Source: Psychrobacter sp. NG25 (GTDB lineage Bacteria > Pseudomonadota > Gammaproteobacteria > Pseudomonadales > Moraxellaceae). Taken from it: 64,000 bases of DNA. Positions within the stretch are counted from its first letter, which is position 1; each line of letters opens with the position of its first letter. Below the pieces are notes generated by a model. That model searched no databases. It was not told where the DNA came from and was given only the letters and a program-made list of their open reading frames with translations. This document shows positions 1 through 8,686 of the stretch, one piece after another. Position numbers and translations under genes: made by a program. Location of the stretch: assembly GCF_015234355.1 (NCBI RefSeq), contig NZ_JADGMV010000009.1, positions 62,001 through 126,000 on the forward strand, read 5' to 3'.

Positions 1-368
1 TCTTGGTGCTATTCCTAAGCTATGTGCAAAAAGACATCATTGTAGAAGCCTTGATAGCCACTGGCCCTGTATCATTGATATTGAACGTGTCAACGATGGC
101 GCTTGGTTATTACACCAGTAAATGGTTTGGTCTGAATCCAGCACAAAGAAGATCGATCACCATGGAAGTCGGCCTACAGAACAGTACGCTTTCGATGTTT
201 ATGGCATTGACATTATTGGCCAATTATAAAATGTCGCTGACGCCAGCTATTTATACGCTAATCATGTTCTTAACCGCAGGTATTATGGTGAGAGTATTCA
301 GTGCGCAACACAATAAGGCGAAGCAAACTGAGATAGACAGTAGTGTGATGGCAGCACGTAGACTTTAA
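1..368 (+). CDS. Bile acid:sodium symporter (BASS) family transporter, C-terminal part
   Basis: This gene enters from the left edge, so only about the last 120 residues are visible and the true start lies outside the window. The fragment has three hydrophobic stretches and the segment GLQNSTLSMFMALT, which resembles the E-x-G-x-QN-x-x-L core helix of BASS/SBF sodium-coupled symporters (seen here as MEVGLQNSTLS). Members import bile acids, pantoate, pyruvate or similar organic anions with Na+ across the inner membrane; the substrate cannot be told from this piece. The tail after the last helix is short and polar. A strong stem-loop with a T-run follows within 80 bp, so the gene ends its transcript. 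Family assignment is fairly secure; function is open. Confidence 0.75.
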   Translation, partial: LVLFLSYVQKDIIVEALIATGPVSLILNVSTMALGYYTSKWFGLNPAQRRSITMEVGLQNSTLSMFMALTLLANYKMSLTPAIYTLIMFLTAGIMVRVFSAQHNKAKQTEIDSSVMAARRL

Positions 369-442
369 TCTGAAGATTATAAATTACTCAGTCGCTTTTT
401 AATTAACCGCTCTATAAATTGCGACTAAGTCTTTATTGATTG

Positions 443-487
443 AACCCCATAACCAGCTTGATATTTCAAAGTCTGTTATGGGGTTTT
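443..487 (+). terminator. Rho-independent terminator after the BASS transporter
   Basis: The arms AACCCCATAAC (443-453) and GTTATGGGGTT (474-484) are exact reverse complements around a 20-base loop, and the right arm runs into TTTTT. It fits a terminator for the upstream plus-strand gene; the opposing gene ends at 561, so it may also serve that side. Confidence 0.75.
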
Positions 488-560
488 TGCATTTATGGCT
501 ACTATATCTCATTACATACAGTCTGTAGAACATAGCGCAAGACAGGGTTGAGGACAGAGC

Positions 561-1733
561 TTAACGACGACGTACATCTACTCTTTCTTTGGCATTGGCT
601 GTCTGCTCTTTCACTTTTTCAATTTCAAACAAGAACGTGCGGTTTTTCAGTACTGCGACAAACACCACGCCACCGACCGTATTACCCACCAGTACCACTG
701 CCAAGAAGACTAAATATCGCCATAGGCTGACGGTATTGCCATAAAGCAAGGCAGAAAATACCTCAATATTACCCACGATACTGTGATGTAAACCCAAAAA
801 TCCGATACTGCCCGTAATGATGGTAACTAAGACAATGCGGCTCAGTGTATCGCGTGCCGAGGTCACCAGCCACGCCGTCACGCCCATCATCCAACCTGCC
901 AATACTGCACTACCAAATATCACCCACCATTCAAATCCTAAGACATGCTCGGCATACGCGTCAATGTCGCTGACGCTGAACAACTGCATGTTTAAACCGA
1001 GGCCAATCATTAACGCAGCAAATAAACAACCACCAACGACGTTACCAGCGATCACGATGCCCCATAGACGCAGCAACTTAGCCAACGGTTCAATACCGTT
1101 GAGTACTGGTAGACTCAAGAGGGATGTTTGTTCGGTAAACAATAGTGACTGACCAATAACAACGATAATAAAGCCGATGGGGTAAAGTAACGAGGCGAGT
1201 ACGAGGGCGTATTCACTGGGTAGTACTCTGCTGAGGAGCGCAAAAGCTGATAAAATCATAAAGAAGCTAATACCAATCTCAAGCCCAGCGGTAAAAGCAC
1301 TGGTGAATAGCGAGCCAAGCGAGCGCTCAAAGGTCTCTTTGGCATCCATGACTTGCTCAACTAAAATACTGGCATAGCTTTTTGCATGACTCAAATTGTC
1401 ATCATTGGCGACTTTTTTGATGGTTTCTTTGTCTTCGTCACTGATTTCTTCTGGCAGATCATTATCTTTTAGGTCTTCAGTGACGTTTGTCTCATTGGTG
1501 TTCTCATTATTATTGTCATTATTATTGTCATTAGCTTTGCCATTGGGACTGCTTTCTTGAGAGTCTTTTTGGTTGCTTTTTTGCTGACTGTCTTGACGGC
1601 CTTCTTGCTGGTCTTTTTTCTGGCTTCTTTGAAATTCTTCTTTATGACTTTCATCAGCTAAGTGCTCATAATCTGTAGATGAGGTCTGCAAGTCTTTTTG
1701 ATGTTCAGTATGACTATCAATATCTTGGGGCAC
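561..1733 (-). CDS. Formate/nitrite transporter (FNT) family protein with long disordered N-terminus
   Basis: The protein has 390 residues from a GTG start; no in-frame ATG occurs until about residue 129, so GTG is favoured although its ribosome site is weak. Residues 1-110 are a hydrophilic, low-complexity run rich in Gln, Asp, Asn, Ser and Lys, with a stretch of almost pure Asn/Asp around residues 68-80. From about residue 130 a six-helix membrane domain follows, with Gly-rich helices such as GNVVGGCLFAALMIG and GNTVGGVVFVAVL that match the FNT half-channel repeats. The family conducts formate, nitrite or hydrosulfide across the inner membrane; this branch resembles E. coli YfdC, whose substrate is unknown. 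The N-terminal tail should be cytoplasmic. Confidence 0.8.
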   Translation of the reverse strand: MPQDIDSHTEHQKDLQTSSTDYEHLADESHKEEFQRSQKKDQQEGRQDSQQKSNQKDSQESSPNGKANDNNNDNNNENTNETNVTEDLKDNDLPEEISDEDKETIKKVANDDNLSHAKSYASILVEQVMDAKETFERSLGSLFTSAFTAGLEIGISFFMILSAFALLSRVLPSEYALVLASLLYPIGFIIVVIGQSLLFTEQTSLLSLPVLNGIEPLAKLLRLWGIVIAGNVVGGCLFAALMIGLGLNMQLFSVSDIDAYAEHVLGFEWWVIFGSAVLAGWMMGVTAWLVTSARDTLSRIVLVTIITGSIGFLGLHHSIVGNIEVFSALLYGNTVSLWRYLVFLAVVLVGNTVGGVVFVAVLKNRTFLFEIEKVKEQTANAKERVDVRRR

Positions 1734-2049
1734 GGTAAACTCACTGGTTAAGAGATAATAGTTTTGCTATATAAGAAGTATCGAACGTAGAGACAGAAAC
1801 TATATTGAGACAGAAGTTATATTCTATCGTACGACGATCGCTGATTATGTTTAGCATTGAGCCGATTGCTGTTGTTAATTGTTTAATAATTTGCTCAAAA
1901 ACTGCCTTCAGGCTTTATAAATTGCCTTACCATCTAACAAAATCTGCCTATCTGCGTTAAAATCACTCTATTCGTTATTTTCCTAATTTTATATTCGCTT
2001 TAATTCAATTAACTTTGATCACATTCAATCAATAAAAGATAATGCCATT
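1734..2049. other. 316-bp divergent intergenic region, FNT gene / valS
   Basis: This AT-rich stretch separates two divergent genes and must hold both promoters. I see no convincing -35/-10 pair, no T-box-like leader, and no strong stem-loop. The last bases before valS (AATAAAAGATAATGCCATT) offer only a weak ribosome site. Confidence 0.5.
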
Positions 2050-4995
2050 ATGAGTAACCACAACCTAACCGCTTCTATCCAAGCGGCCTTAAGCCAACTT
2101 GAAAACGCCTATAATCCTGCGGAAGTCGAAGCAGGCATGTATCAGGGCTGGGAAGAAAGCGGCTATTTTCAGCCGACTTTTGACAAAGACGAGTCATTTT
2201 CTATCGCACTACCACCGCCGAACGTCACTGGCTCGCTGCATATGGGACATGGTTTTAACAATGCAATCATGGATGCGCTCACGCGTTATCACCGCATGGA
2301 TGGTGATAACACACTGTGGCAGCCAGGTACGGATCATGCTGGTATCGCAACCCAAATGGTCGTTGAACGTCGTTTGGAGGCGCAAGGTATCAAGCGCCGT
2401 GATATGACGCGTGAAGACTTCATCGATAAAGTATGGGAATGGAAAGAAGAGTCGGGCGGCAATATCACCAGCCAAATTCGCCGTTTGGGCAGCTCGGTTG
2501 ACTGGTCGCGTGAGCGTTTTACCATGGATGATGGTCTGTCTAACGCGGTAAAAGAAGTGTTCGTACGCCTGTTCGACGATGGTTTAATTTATCGTGGTAA
2601 GCGTTTGGTTAACTGGGATCCGAAGTTCCAAACCGCGCTATCTGATTTAGAAGTGGAAAACCACGACGAGAAAGGTAGCTTGTGGCATTTCCGCTATCAT
2701 TTCACGGATGCAGAGCTAACGACTCAAGATGGCAAAAACTATCTGGTCGTTGCTACTACACGTCCTGAGACATTGCTTGGTGATACCGCTGTCGCCGTCA
2801 ATCCTAGCGATGAGCGTTATGCACATTTAGTCGGAAAAACCATTACCTTGCCAATTACGGGTCGTGTCGTGCCTATCGTCGCTGATGATTATGTCGAAAA
2901 AGACTTCGGTACGGGTTGTGTCAAAATCACCCCAGCACACGATTTCAACGATTATGAATTGGGTCGTCGTCATAGCTTGCCATTGATTAATATCCTCGAT
3001 GAGCGCGCCAATATCTTAGCATCGATGGAAGTCTATCCTGATCTGCAAACGCGTGAGCCAGAGTTAGAGACCACGCCTAGCGAATACGCAGGACTTGAGC
3101 GTTTTGCCGCTCGTAAGTTCCTTGTGGAGCAAGCAGGCGAGCAGGGCTGGCTAGAAGATATCGAAGACTACGCACTCAAAGCCCCACGTGCTGAGCGTGG
3201 CGGTACGATCGTTGAGCCATGGTTGACCGATCAGTGGTATGTCGCTGTCAAAGAGCTGGCCAAGCCTGCGATTGACGCGGTAGAAGACGGCAGCATCGAG
3301 TTCGTCCCTGCACAGTACAAAAACATGTATATGTCGTGGATGACCGATCTGCAAGACTGGTGCATTAGCCGTCAGTTGTGGTGGGGTCATCGTATCCCTG
3401 CATGGTATGACGATGCGACGGGTGAAATCTATGTCGCCCGTGACGAAGCCGAGGTGCGTAGCAAGTATAGTCTCAGCGATGATATCGTATTGCGCCAAGA
3501 TAATGATGTGCTCGATACGTGGTTCAGCTCTGGTCTATGGACGTTCAGTACGCTTGACTGGGCAGACGTCAACGCTGATCCACGCGTGATGGATACCTTT
3601 CATCCAACCAGCGTATTGGTGACAGGTTTTGACATTATCTTCTTTTGGGTTGCCCGCATGATTATGATGACCATGCACTTCGTGAAAAACGAAGACGGCA
3701 CGCCGCAAGTACCGTTTAAGACCGTTTATGTGCATGGTCTGGTACGTGATGGTAATGGTCAAAAAATGTCAAAATCAAAAGGCAACGTCTTAGATCCGAT
3801 TGATTTGATCGACGGTATTGATCTGGAAGCATTGGTAGAAAAGCGCACCAGCAATATGATGAATCCAAAAGATGCGGCCAAAATCGAAAAACAAACGCGT
3901 AAAGAATTCCCAGAAGGCATCCCAGCCTTTGGTACGGATGCATTGCGCTTTACCTTTACATCCTTAGCTAGTACCGGTCGCGATATTAACTTTGATCTAA
4001 AGCGTGTCGAAGGCTATCGTAATTTCTGTAATAAAATTTGGAATGCCAGCCGTTTTGTACTCATGAACTGTGTCGATAGTGAAGGTGCTGCCAAGTCTAT
4101 CGACCAAACGGCAAACCCTGACGTTTGGGAATTACCAGAAAAATGGATCATGAGTCGTCTGAACTCTACCGTTGCCGATATCCATCAGCATTTCGCTCAG
4201 TATCGTCTCGATATGGTCAGCCAAGATATCTATGAGTTCATCTGGAATGAGTACTGTGATTGGTATGTTGAGCTTGCCAAAGCCAGTCTAAATGATGACT
4301 CGGTGTCTGACGAGCGTAAAGCGCAAATCCGCTATGTGCTGCTGCACGTGTTAGAGACGGCGCTACGCTTTAGCCATCCAATCATGCCGTATCTGACCGA
4401 GCAAATCTGGCAGACGGTCGCACCGCTACTGGGTCGTAAAAACACCGATAGCATTGTGGTCGCTGACTATCCAAAAACGGATGAGGCACAAATCAGTGAG
4501 CAGGTTGAGGCGGATATGGCGTGGCTACAAGAGCTAATCGCTAGCGTCCGTAACATTCGTGGTGAGATGAAACTGGGCAACGCCGTACGTCTGCCAGTGC
4601 TACTACAAAATATCTCTGCTGATGAAGATGCGCGTCTGTCACGTATCAAAAACCAGTTCAAAGCGCTTGCCAAAGTCGAGAGCTTAGAGATTATAAATAG
4701 TGGTGACGGCTCTGATCAAAAGATTCCACTATCGTCATCAAGTATGGTTGGTCAGCTACGTGTCCTCGTACCGATGAAAGGTCTGATTGATCCAACGGCT
4801 GAGCTGGCACGTTTGGGTAAGTCATATGATAAGTTGAAAGGTCAAGCAGAAGGCATCGCGCGTAAGCTAGATAATGAAGGCTTTGTGAGTAAAGCGCCTG
4901 CGGAAGTGGTCGATGCTGAGAAAGCGAAACTGGCTGAGCTAGAAGGTCAGTTGACGGCGATGACAGCGCAGATGGAAGAGTTAAAGAACCTGTAA
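2050..4995 (+). CDS. valS: Valyl-tRNA synthetase
   Basis: The 981-residue product charges tRNA-Val with valine in the cytoplasm and edits mischarged threonine. Class I signatures are present: HMGH at residues 64-67 (HIGH motif, within [15 protein letters not shown]) and KMSKS at 572-576. The CP1 editing domain lies between them ([20 protein letters not shown] near residue 235). The C-terminal 70 residues form the usual Val-specific coiled-coil arm, rich in Lys, Glu and Leu. The length is slightly above the approximately 950 residues of the E. coli enzyme. The gene stands alone, followed by a near-perfect terminator. Its last 69 bp occur again, diverged, after the next gene. Confidence 0.98.
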   Translation: MSNHNLTASIQAALSQLENAYNPAEVEAGMYQGWEESGYFQPTFDKDESFSIALPPPNVTGSLHMGHGFNNAIMDALTRYHRMDGDNTLWQPGTDHAGIATQMVVERRLEAQGIKRRDMTREDFIDKVWEWKEESGGNITSQIRRLGSSVDWSRERFTMDDGLSNAVKEVFVRLFDDGLIYRGKRLVNWDPKFQTALSDLEVENHDEKGSLWHFRYHFTDAELTTQDGKNYLVVATTRPETLLGDTAVAVNPSDERYAHLVGKTITLPITGRVVPIVADDYVEKDFGTGCVKITPAHDFNDYELGRRHSLPLINILDERANILASMEVYPDLQTREPELETTPSEYAGLERFAARKFLVEQAGEQGWLEDIEDYALKAPRAERGGTIVEPWLTDQWYVAVKELAKPAIDAVEDGSIEFVPAQYKNMYMSWMTDLQDWCISRQLWWGHRIPAWYDDATGEIYVARDEAEVRSKYSLSDDIVLRQDNDVLDTWFSSGLWTFSTLDWADVNADPRVMDTFHPTSVLVTGFDIIFFWVARMIMMTMHFVKNEDGTPQVPFKTVYVHGLVRDGNGQKMSKSKGNVLDPIDLIDGIDLEALVEKRTSNMMNPKDAAKIEKQTRKEFPEGIPAFGTDALRFTFTSLASTGRDINFDLKRVEGYRNFCNKIWNASRFVLMNCVDSEGAAKSIDQTANPDVWELPEKWIMSRLNSTVADIHQHFAQYRLDMVSQDIYEFIWNEYCDWYVELAKASLNDDSVSDERKAQIRYVLLHVLETALRFSHPIMPYLTEQIWQTVAPLLGRKNTDSIVVADYPKTDEAQISEQVEADMAWLQELIASVRNIRGEMKLGNAVRLPVLLQNISADEDARLSRIKNQFKALAKVESLEIINSGDGSDQKIPLSSSSMVGQLRVLVPMKGLIDPTAELARLGKSYDKLKGQAEGIARKLDNEGFVSKAPAEVVDAEKAKLAELEGQLTAMTAQMEELKNL

Positions 4996-5020
4996 TTGCT
5001 ATGACAATAGCTGTATGAAT

Positions 5021-5056
5021 AAAAAACGCTATCACAATTGTGATGGCGTTTTTTAT
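5021..5056 (+). terminator. Terminator of valS
   Basis: The stretch from AAAAAACGC to GGCGTTTTTT is a nearly perfect palindrome with ATCACAATTGTGAT in its centre and T-runs on both strands. It begins 25 bp after the valS stop codon. Confidence 0.85.
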
Positions 5057-5087
5057 TGTCAAGATGACGGTCAGTAAAATGCCCATA

Positions 5088-5195
5088 TATAGTCAAAGAA
5101 ATCTAAAACAGCTACAAGGCAACCGACCGCAGATTGTACATATAGTACTTCTAGGGAGGGTAACACCGTAGCGGTTTAGTAGTTCGCTGACTATA
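5088..5195 (-). repeat. 108-bp interspersed palindromic repeat, copy E
   Basis: This is the most diverged of five copies of the same element (others at 21091, 40694, 41950 and 63711). It starts TATAGTC and ends GACTATA, and shares the internal blocks GCTACAAGGCAACCGA and TAGTACTTC with the copy at 63711 in the same orientation. It lies between the valS terminator and the permease gene, in the 358-bp gap 4996-5353, whose remainder shows nothing else recognisable. Confidence 0.7.
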
Positions 5196-5353
5196 GCATC
5201 GTCCAAACGTACACTGTTAAGGAGTAGTAATACGTTAGTAGCCAAATAGGAATGACTCCTCAGCGTTAAGGGGTGTATATTGCATGCTGTTTTTTTATTT
5301 TTGAGTTCACTTTACCCATTTGATTTATTTGAAACATTATTTTGAGGGATATT

Positions 5354-6808
5354 ATGTTAGCTGCTTATCGAGATGATACGTTTTTTCTTAATCGAGCGTT
5401 ACCTGTACTGGTTGCTTTAGCGGCTATTTATGGACTGTTGTCGTTGCTGTCTATTCCGATCAATGCTGTGGTGTTGGCCATTGTACTCATGGTTGTATTC
5501 TGTCTTATCAAGATTCCTGTTGCGGTTTCTTTGGTCTCAGCGGCTTTGCTAGGTGGTCTGCATGCACAAATGGCGTTTCCAGATATCTTGCAAGTATTGA
5601 ATGACAACTTGCTCAGTGGTGCGCAGGTAGGTATGACTTATATCATGGTCGGTGCATTTGCCGTTGCACTGTCGAGGAGTGGTGTGCTTGATTGGGTCGC
5701 GCAAAAAATGGCTCGTAGCCTAAATCGTGAAGGTGCTCATGTACGCAAACAGGTCAAATGGATGTTGTTTATACTGTTCATTGTCGCCTCATTACTCTCA
5801 CAAAACTTGATTCCAGTACATATTGCTTTTATTCCAGTACTTATCCCGCCATTACTTGGATTGATGAATCGTCTACAAATTGATCGTCGTGCCATCGCTT
5901 GTATTCTGGCTTGTGGTATCAGTGCGTCTTATCTGTTATTACCGTTTGGCTTTGGTGCGATTTATCTCAACGAAATTTTATTAGAAAATTTTAATACGGT
6001 GGGTGCGGCATCTGGGTTTGTTGCCACAGCGAGTATGGCGCCTAAAGCGATGTTTTTTCCAGTGATGGGTATTTTGGCTGGTATGCTGGTCGCTGTATTT
6101 ATCACGTATCGTAAGCCACGCGCTTATATCGAATCACAAAAACAAGAAATGTCAGTATCAGCCGATCAAGAAAAAATAGAAATAGGCATACAGCCTTTGC
6201 TATTTACCGCATTGGCCGTGATAGTGGTATTGCTGTTCCAAATGTATTTTGATTCATTGTTTATTGGCGCAATGATAGGGTTTATGATTCTTGGCTTCTC
6301 TGGTATTTATCGCTGGCGAGCTCAGGATGATGTCTTTACTCAAGGCGTTCGATTAATGGCTGAAATCGCCGTGATTATTACTATCGCCTCCAGTTTCGGC
6401 GCGGTATTAACGGCTACAGGTGACATCGATCCATTAGTGGCTTCTGCGACTCATATTTTAGGTGATAATAAGCTGTTCGGTGCTGCAATGATGCTAATCG
6501 TGGGTTTGTTTATCACGATTGGTTTTGGTGATTCGTTTGCCTCTGTACCGATTTTGGCGCCGATTTATATTCCATTATGCGTAGCGCTTGGTTTTTCTCC
6601 ATTAGCGACACTGGCTATGCTTGGTGCGTCTGCGGCATTGGGTGATGCTGGTTCGCCTGCGTCTACACTCACGCTTGGTGCGACTGCTGGTCTAAATGCG
6701 GATGGACAGCATGACCATATCAAAGACAGTGTGATTCCGACTTTTTTCCATGCCAATATTGGTATGCTGCTATTTACTTTGGTCGCTGTGGTATGGCTGT
6801 TGGGCTAA
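5354..6808 (+). CDS. NhaC-superfamily (YuiF-like) sodium:proton antiporter or histidine permease
   Basis: About 484 residues form a polytopic inner-membrane carrier with some 11-12 hydrophobic segments. The C-terminal signature GDAGSPASTLTLGATAGL followed by NADGQHDHIKDSVIPTF is typical of the COG2056/YuiF family, annotated either as Na+/H+ antiporter or as putative histidine transporter. I chose ATG 5354 because GAGGGA stands four bases upstream; a TTG at 5342 would add four residues. The gene sits between valS and a diverged copy of the valS tail: its stop codon TAA (6806-6808) overlaps the first bases of that copy. This suggests it arrived by insertion at the end of valS. Substrate is uncertain. 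Confidence 0.82.
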   Translation: MLAAYRDDTFFLNRALPVLVALAAIYGLLSLLSIPINAVVLAIVLMVVFCLIKIPVAVSLVSAALLGGLHAQMAFPDILQVLNDNLLSGAQVGMTYIMVGAFAVALSRSGVLDWVAQKMARSLNREGAHVRKQVKWMLFILFIVASLLSQNLIPVHIAFIPVLIPPLLGLMNRLQIDRRAIACILACGISASYLLLPFGFGAIYLNEILLENFNTVGAASGFVATASMAPKAMFFPVMGILAGMLVAVFITYRKPRAYIESQKQEMSVSADQEKIEIGIQPLLFTALAVIVVLLFQMYFDSLFIGAMIGFMILGFSGIYRWRAQDDVFTQGVRLMAEIAVIITIASSFGAVLTATGDIDPLVASATHILGDNKLFGAAMMLIVGLFITIGFGDSFASVPILAPIYIPLCVALGFSPLATLAMLGASAALGDAGSPASTLTLGATAGLNADGQHDHIKDSVIPTFFHANIGMLLFTLVAVVWLLG

Positions 6809-6874
6809 ACTGGCTGAGTGTGAAGGGTGGTTGACCGCGATGACAGCGCAGATGGAGCAGTTGAAAGCGTTGTA
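6806..6874 (+). pseudogene. Remnant copy of the valS 3' end
   Basis: These 69 bases match 4927-4995, the last 22 codons plus stop of valS, at about 54 of 69 positions. Read in the equivalent frame they give [22 protein letters not shown] and a stop, against [22 protein letters not shown] in valS. Many differences are synonymous, so this tail evolved under selection elsewhere before it became a fragment. It has no start or upstream reading frame here. It and the valS end form a direct repeat around the permease gene. Confidence 0.85.
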
Positions 6875-6901
6875 AGTCAATGTAGTAAGAAGTCTGATAG
6901 T

Positions 6902-6934
6902 AAAAAAATGCCTCCATGATGGGGGTGTTTTTTT
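6902..6934 (+). terminator. Terminator after the valS-tail remnant
   Basis: AAAAAAATGCCTCC pairs, with some G-T wobbles, with GGGGGTGTTTTTTT across a short loop. It probably belonged to the valS copy from which the remnant derives and now ends the permease transcript. Confidence 0.65.
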
Positions 6935-7032
6935 GAGTTGACAGCTGGTTTTTTAATCATTAAATAGATAATTGTGTGGTATCATTTATTTTTTAGTTTA
7001 TAAATACTGATTTTTATAAAAGGTTGATATTC

Positions 7033-8634
7033 ATGGAATGCTCTGCAGAAGATTATGAGAATGAAGAATTTGAAAATATTTTTATAAAAATTATCTGTAA
7101 TTCTTTAGATAAGTCTTTCAGGGAATGCAAGAATAATAGGTTTAATGTCATTGATTTTTTGATCATAAGTAAATTAAAAGAAAATAATTTAGACTTTGAC
7201 TATGAAGATTTTCTTTTAATTGAAGGCGTTGAGCTGATTATAGATAGAGTTTCTTTTCCATCCAATTATAAAATAAGTAAGAAAGTTGAAGATATAATAA
7301 AAAATATTTATTCCGTAAAGTGGAATTTCTGTAATATTACATTTGATATAACTAAATATATAGAAAGGTCTGAATTTAATGAATGTTGTTTTACAAAAGA
7401 TATTTTCTTACAGAAAAGTATCCCAAGCATAAATGTAAAACCATATCATGAAAATTTTATTTTTTTTGAGTGCGTATTTGAGAAAGATGTAACAATTGGA
7501 TGGGAGACGATAGGTAGGTTGGAGATTTATAAAGGCTTATTTTTGGATTGTGTATTTATAAATAATTTGAAACTATTTAATACATCTTTCAAATTTCCTT
7601 TCTTCTCGAATTCAGAATTTTACTCTAATACAGAGTATGATGATTTATGTGTATACCCTATAAGATATATAAAAATAATAGTAATAGAAAACTGTATTTT
7701 TGATTCTAATTTCTCTATAAATGGCATAGATTTAGAAAAAAGTACAGATAAAGTTAACGTTAAAAATTATTTGTCAAATCTAAAGAGTTCTATGTTTATA
7801 GAAGATCTATGTATTAAGAATAGTAAGTTCAATAAGAAGTTTGAGTTAAAGTATTCATCAGTGAAAAATATTGATTTTGATAATTCTAACGTGGATGGTA
7901 TTTTTGATGTATATAAAAGTTCATTTATAAAAGCTAAGTTTCGTAAGAGTATTTTCAAAGAATTTGCTGCATTTGAATATGTGGTATTTGGTGATGGAAA
8001 AAAAGAAAATATAACAGATTTTATCTATACTACCTTCAAAGATTTTTCTAATTTTAGAAATACAAAATTTAAATCAGGTTTAAATTTTTCTAGTGCCAAC
8101 ATAAAACAAGAACCTAATTTTTTAAATACTAATATTAATTTAGTGGGAACAGATAGAGAGACATTGAGAATAATAAAAAATTCTTTCGAAAAAAATAATA
8201 AAAAAATAGAGGCGAGTCGTTTTTTTACCTATGAAATGAGGGAGTATAGAAAAGAAACAAAGTGGATAAAAAACCCTTTTAGAAGATTTGTTTTAAACGC
8301 TAACTATGTAATATCTGGATTTGGAAACAATTATGTTTGGCCGATATTAATCTTATGTGCATCTGTAGCATTATATGTTCATCTTCTTATACATCAAAAC
8401 GAATGGGTAATTAAGACGTTAAATTTAGTGAATATAATAGGAGGTGATAGAGCTGTCTCTTGGTTTGATACAGTAACTTATTATGCTAATGAAGGGTCGA
8501 AGGTGATTATTCCTTTTAATAAATTATTAGAAGCTAAACAAGGTTTTGAGTTTATAAGTCTACTTTTCTTTATATGGTTTGGAGTCTTAATTTGGCAAAC
8601 AGTTGTTGCAGTTAAAAGAAATACGCAGCATTAA
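7033..8634 (+). CDS. AT-rich pentapeptide-like membrane protein with two C-terminal helices
   Basis: I do not recognise a named family. About 533 residues from ATG 7033 (AAAGG nine bases upstream; a TTG at 7024 is less likely). Base use is strikingly AT-rich compared with all neighbours, a sign of transfer. The middle, roughly residues 110-370, has loosely periodic F-x-x-(C/S/T)-x-F triplets such as FNECCFTKDIF, FIKAKFRKSIF and FSNFRNTKFKSGLNF, suggesting a degenerate right-handed beta-helix of the pentapeptide type. A linker KKIEASRFFTYEMREYRKET precedes two membrane helices (VWPILILCASVALYVHLLI; FISLLFFIWFGVLIWQTVV) joined by a 60-residue segment. Similar layouts with channel-like ends occur in accessory proteins; a pore or phage-defence role is only a guess. 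Confidence 0.6.
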   Translation: MECSAEDYENEEFENIFIKIICNSLDKSFRECKNNRFNVIDFLIISKLKENNLDFDYEDFLLIEGVELIIDRVSFPSNYKISKKVEDIIKNIYSVKWNFCNITFDITKYIERSEFNECCFTKDIFLQKSIPSINVKPYHENFIFFECVFEKDVTIGWETIGRLEIYKGLFLDCVFINNLKLFNTSFKFPFFSNSEFYSNTEYDDLCVYPIRYIKIIVIENCIFDSNFSINGIDLEKSTDKVNVKNYLSNLKSSMFIEDLCIKNSKFNKKFELKYSSVKNIDFDNSNVDGIFDVYKSSFIKAKFRKSIFKEFAAFEYVVFGDGKKENITDFIYTTFKDFSNFRNTKFKSGLNFSSANIKQEPNFLNTNINLVGTDRETLRIIKNSFEKNNKKIEASRFFTYEMREYRKETKWIKNPFRRFVLNANYVISGFGNNYVWPILILCASVALYVHLLIHQNEWVIKTLNLVNIIGGDRAVSWFDTVTYYANEGSKVIIPFNKLLEAKQGFEFISLLFFIWFGVLIWQTVVAVKRNTQH

Positions 8635-8686
8635 ACAGTAGTATAAAATTCTATAACAATAATATTTAATTTGTATAAGGAACACC

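Noticed and set aside
1469..1654. Lys-rich 61-codon minus-strand frame inside the FNT gene
   Set aside because: It is a frame-shifted reading of the repetitive Asn/Gln/Lys-coding N-terminal segment of the FNT protein.
5021..5056. Palindrome AAAAAACGC…GGCGTTTTTT considered as an inverted-repeat end of a transposon carrying the permease
   Set aside because: It is a normal intrinsic terminator in the right place after valS, and no matching copy flanks the other side.
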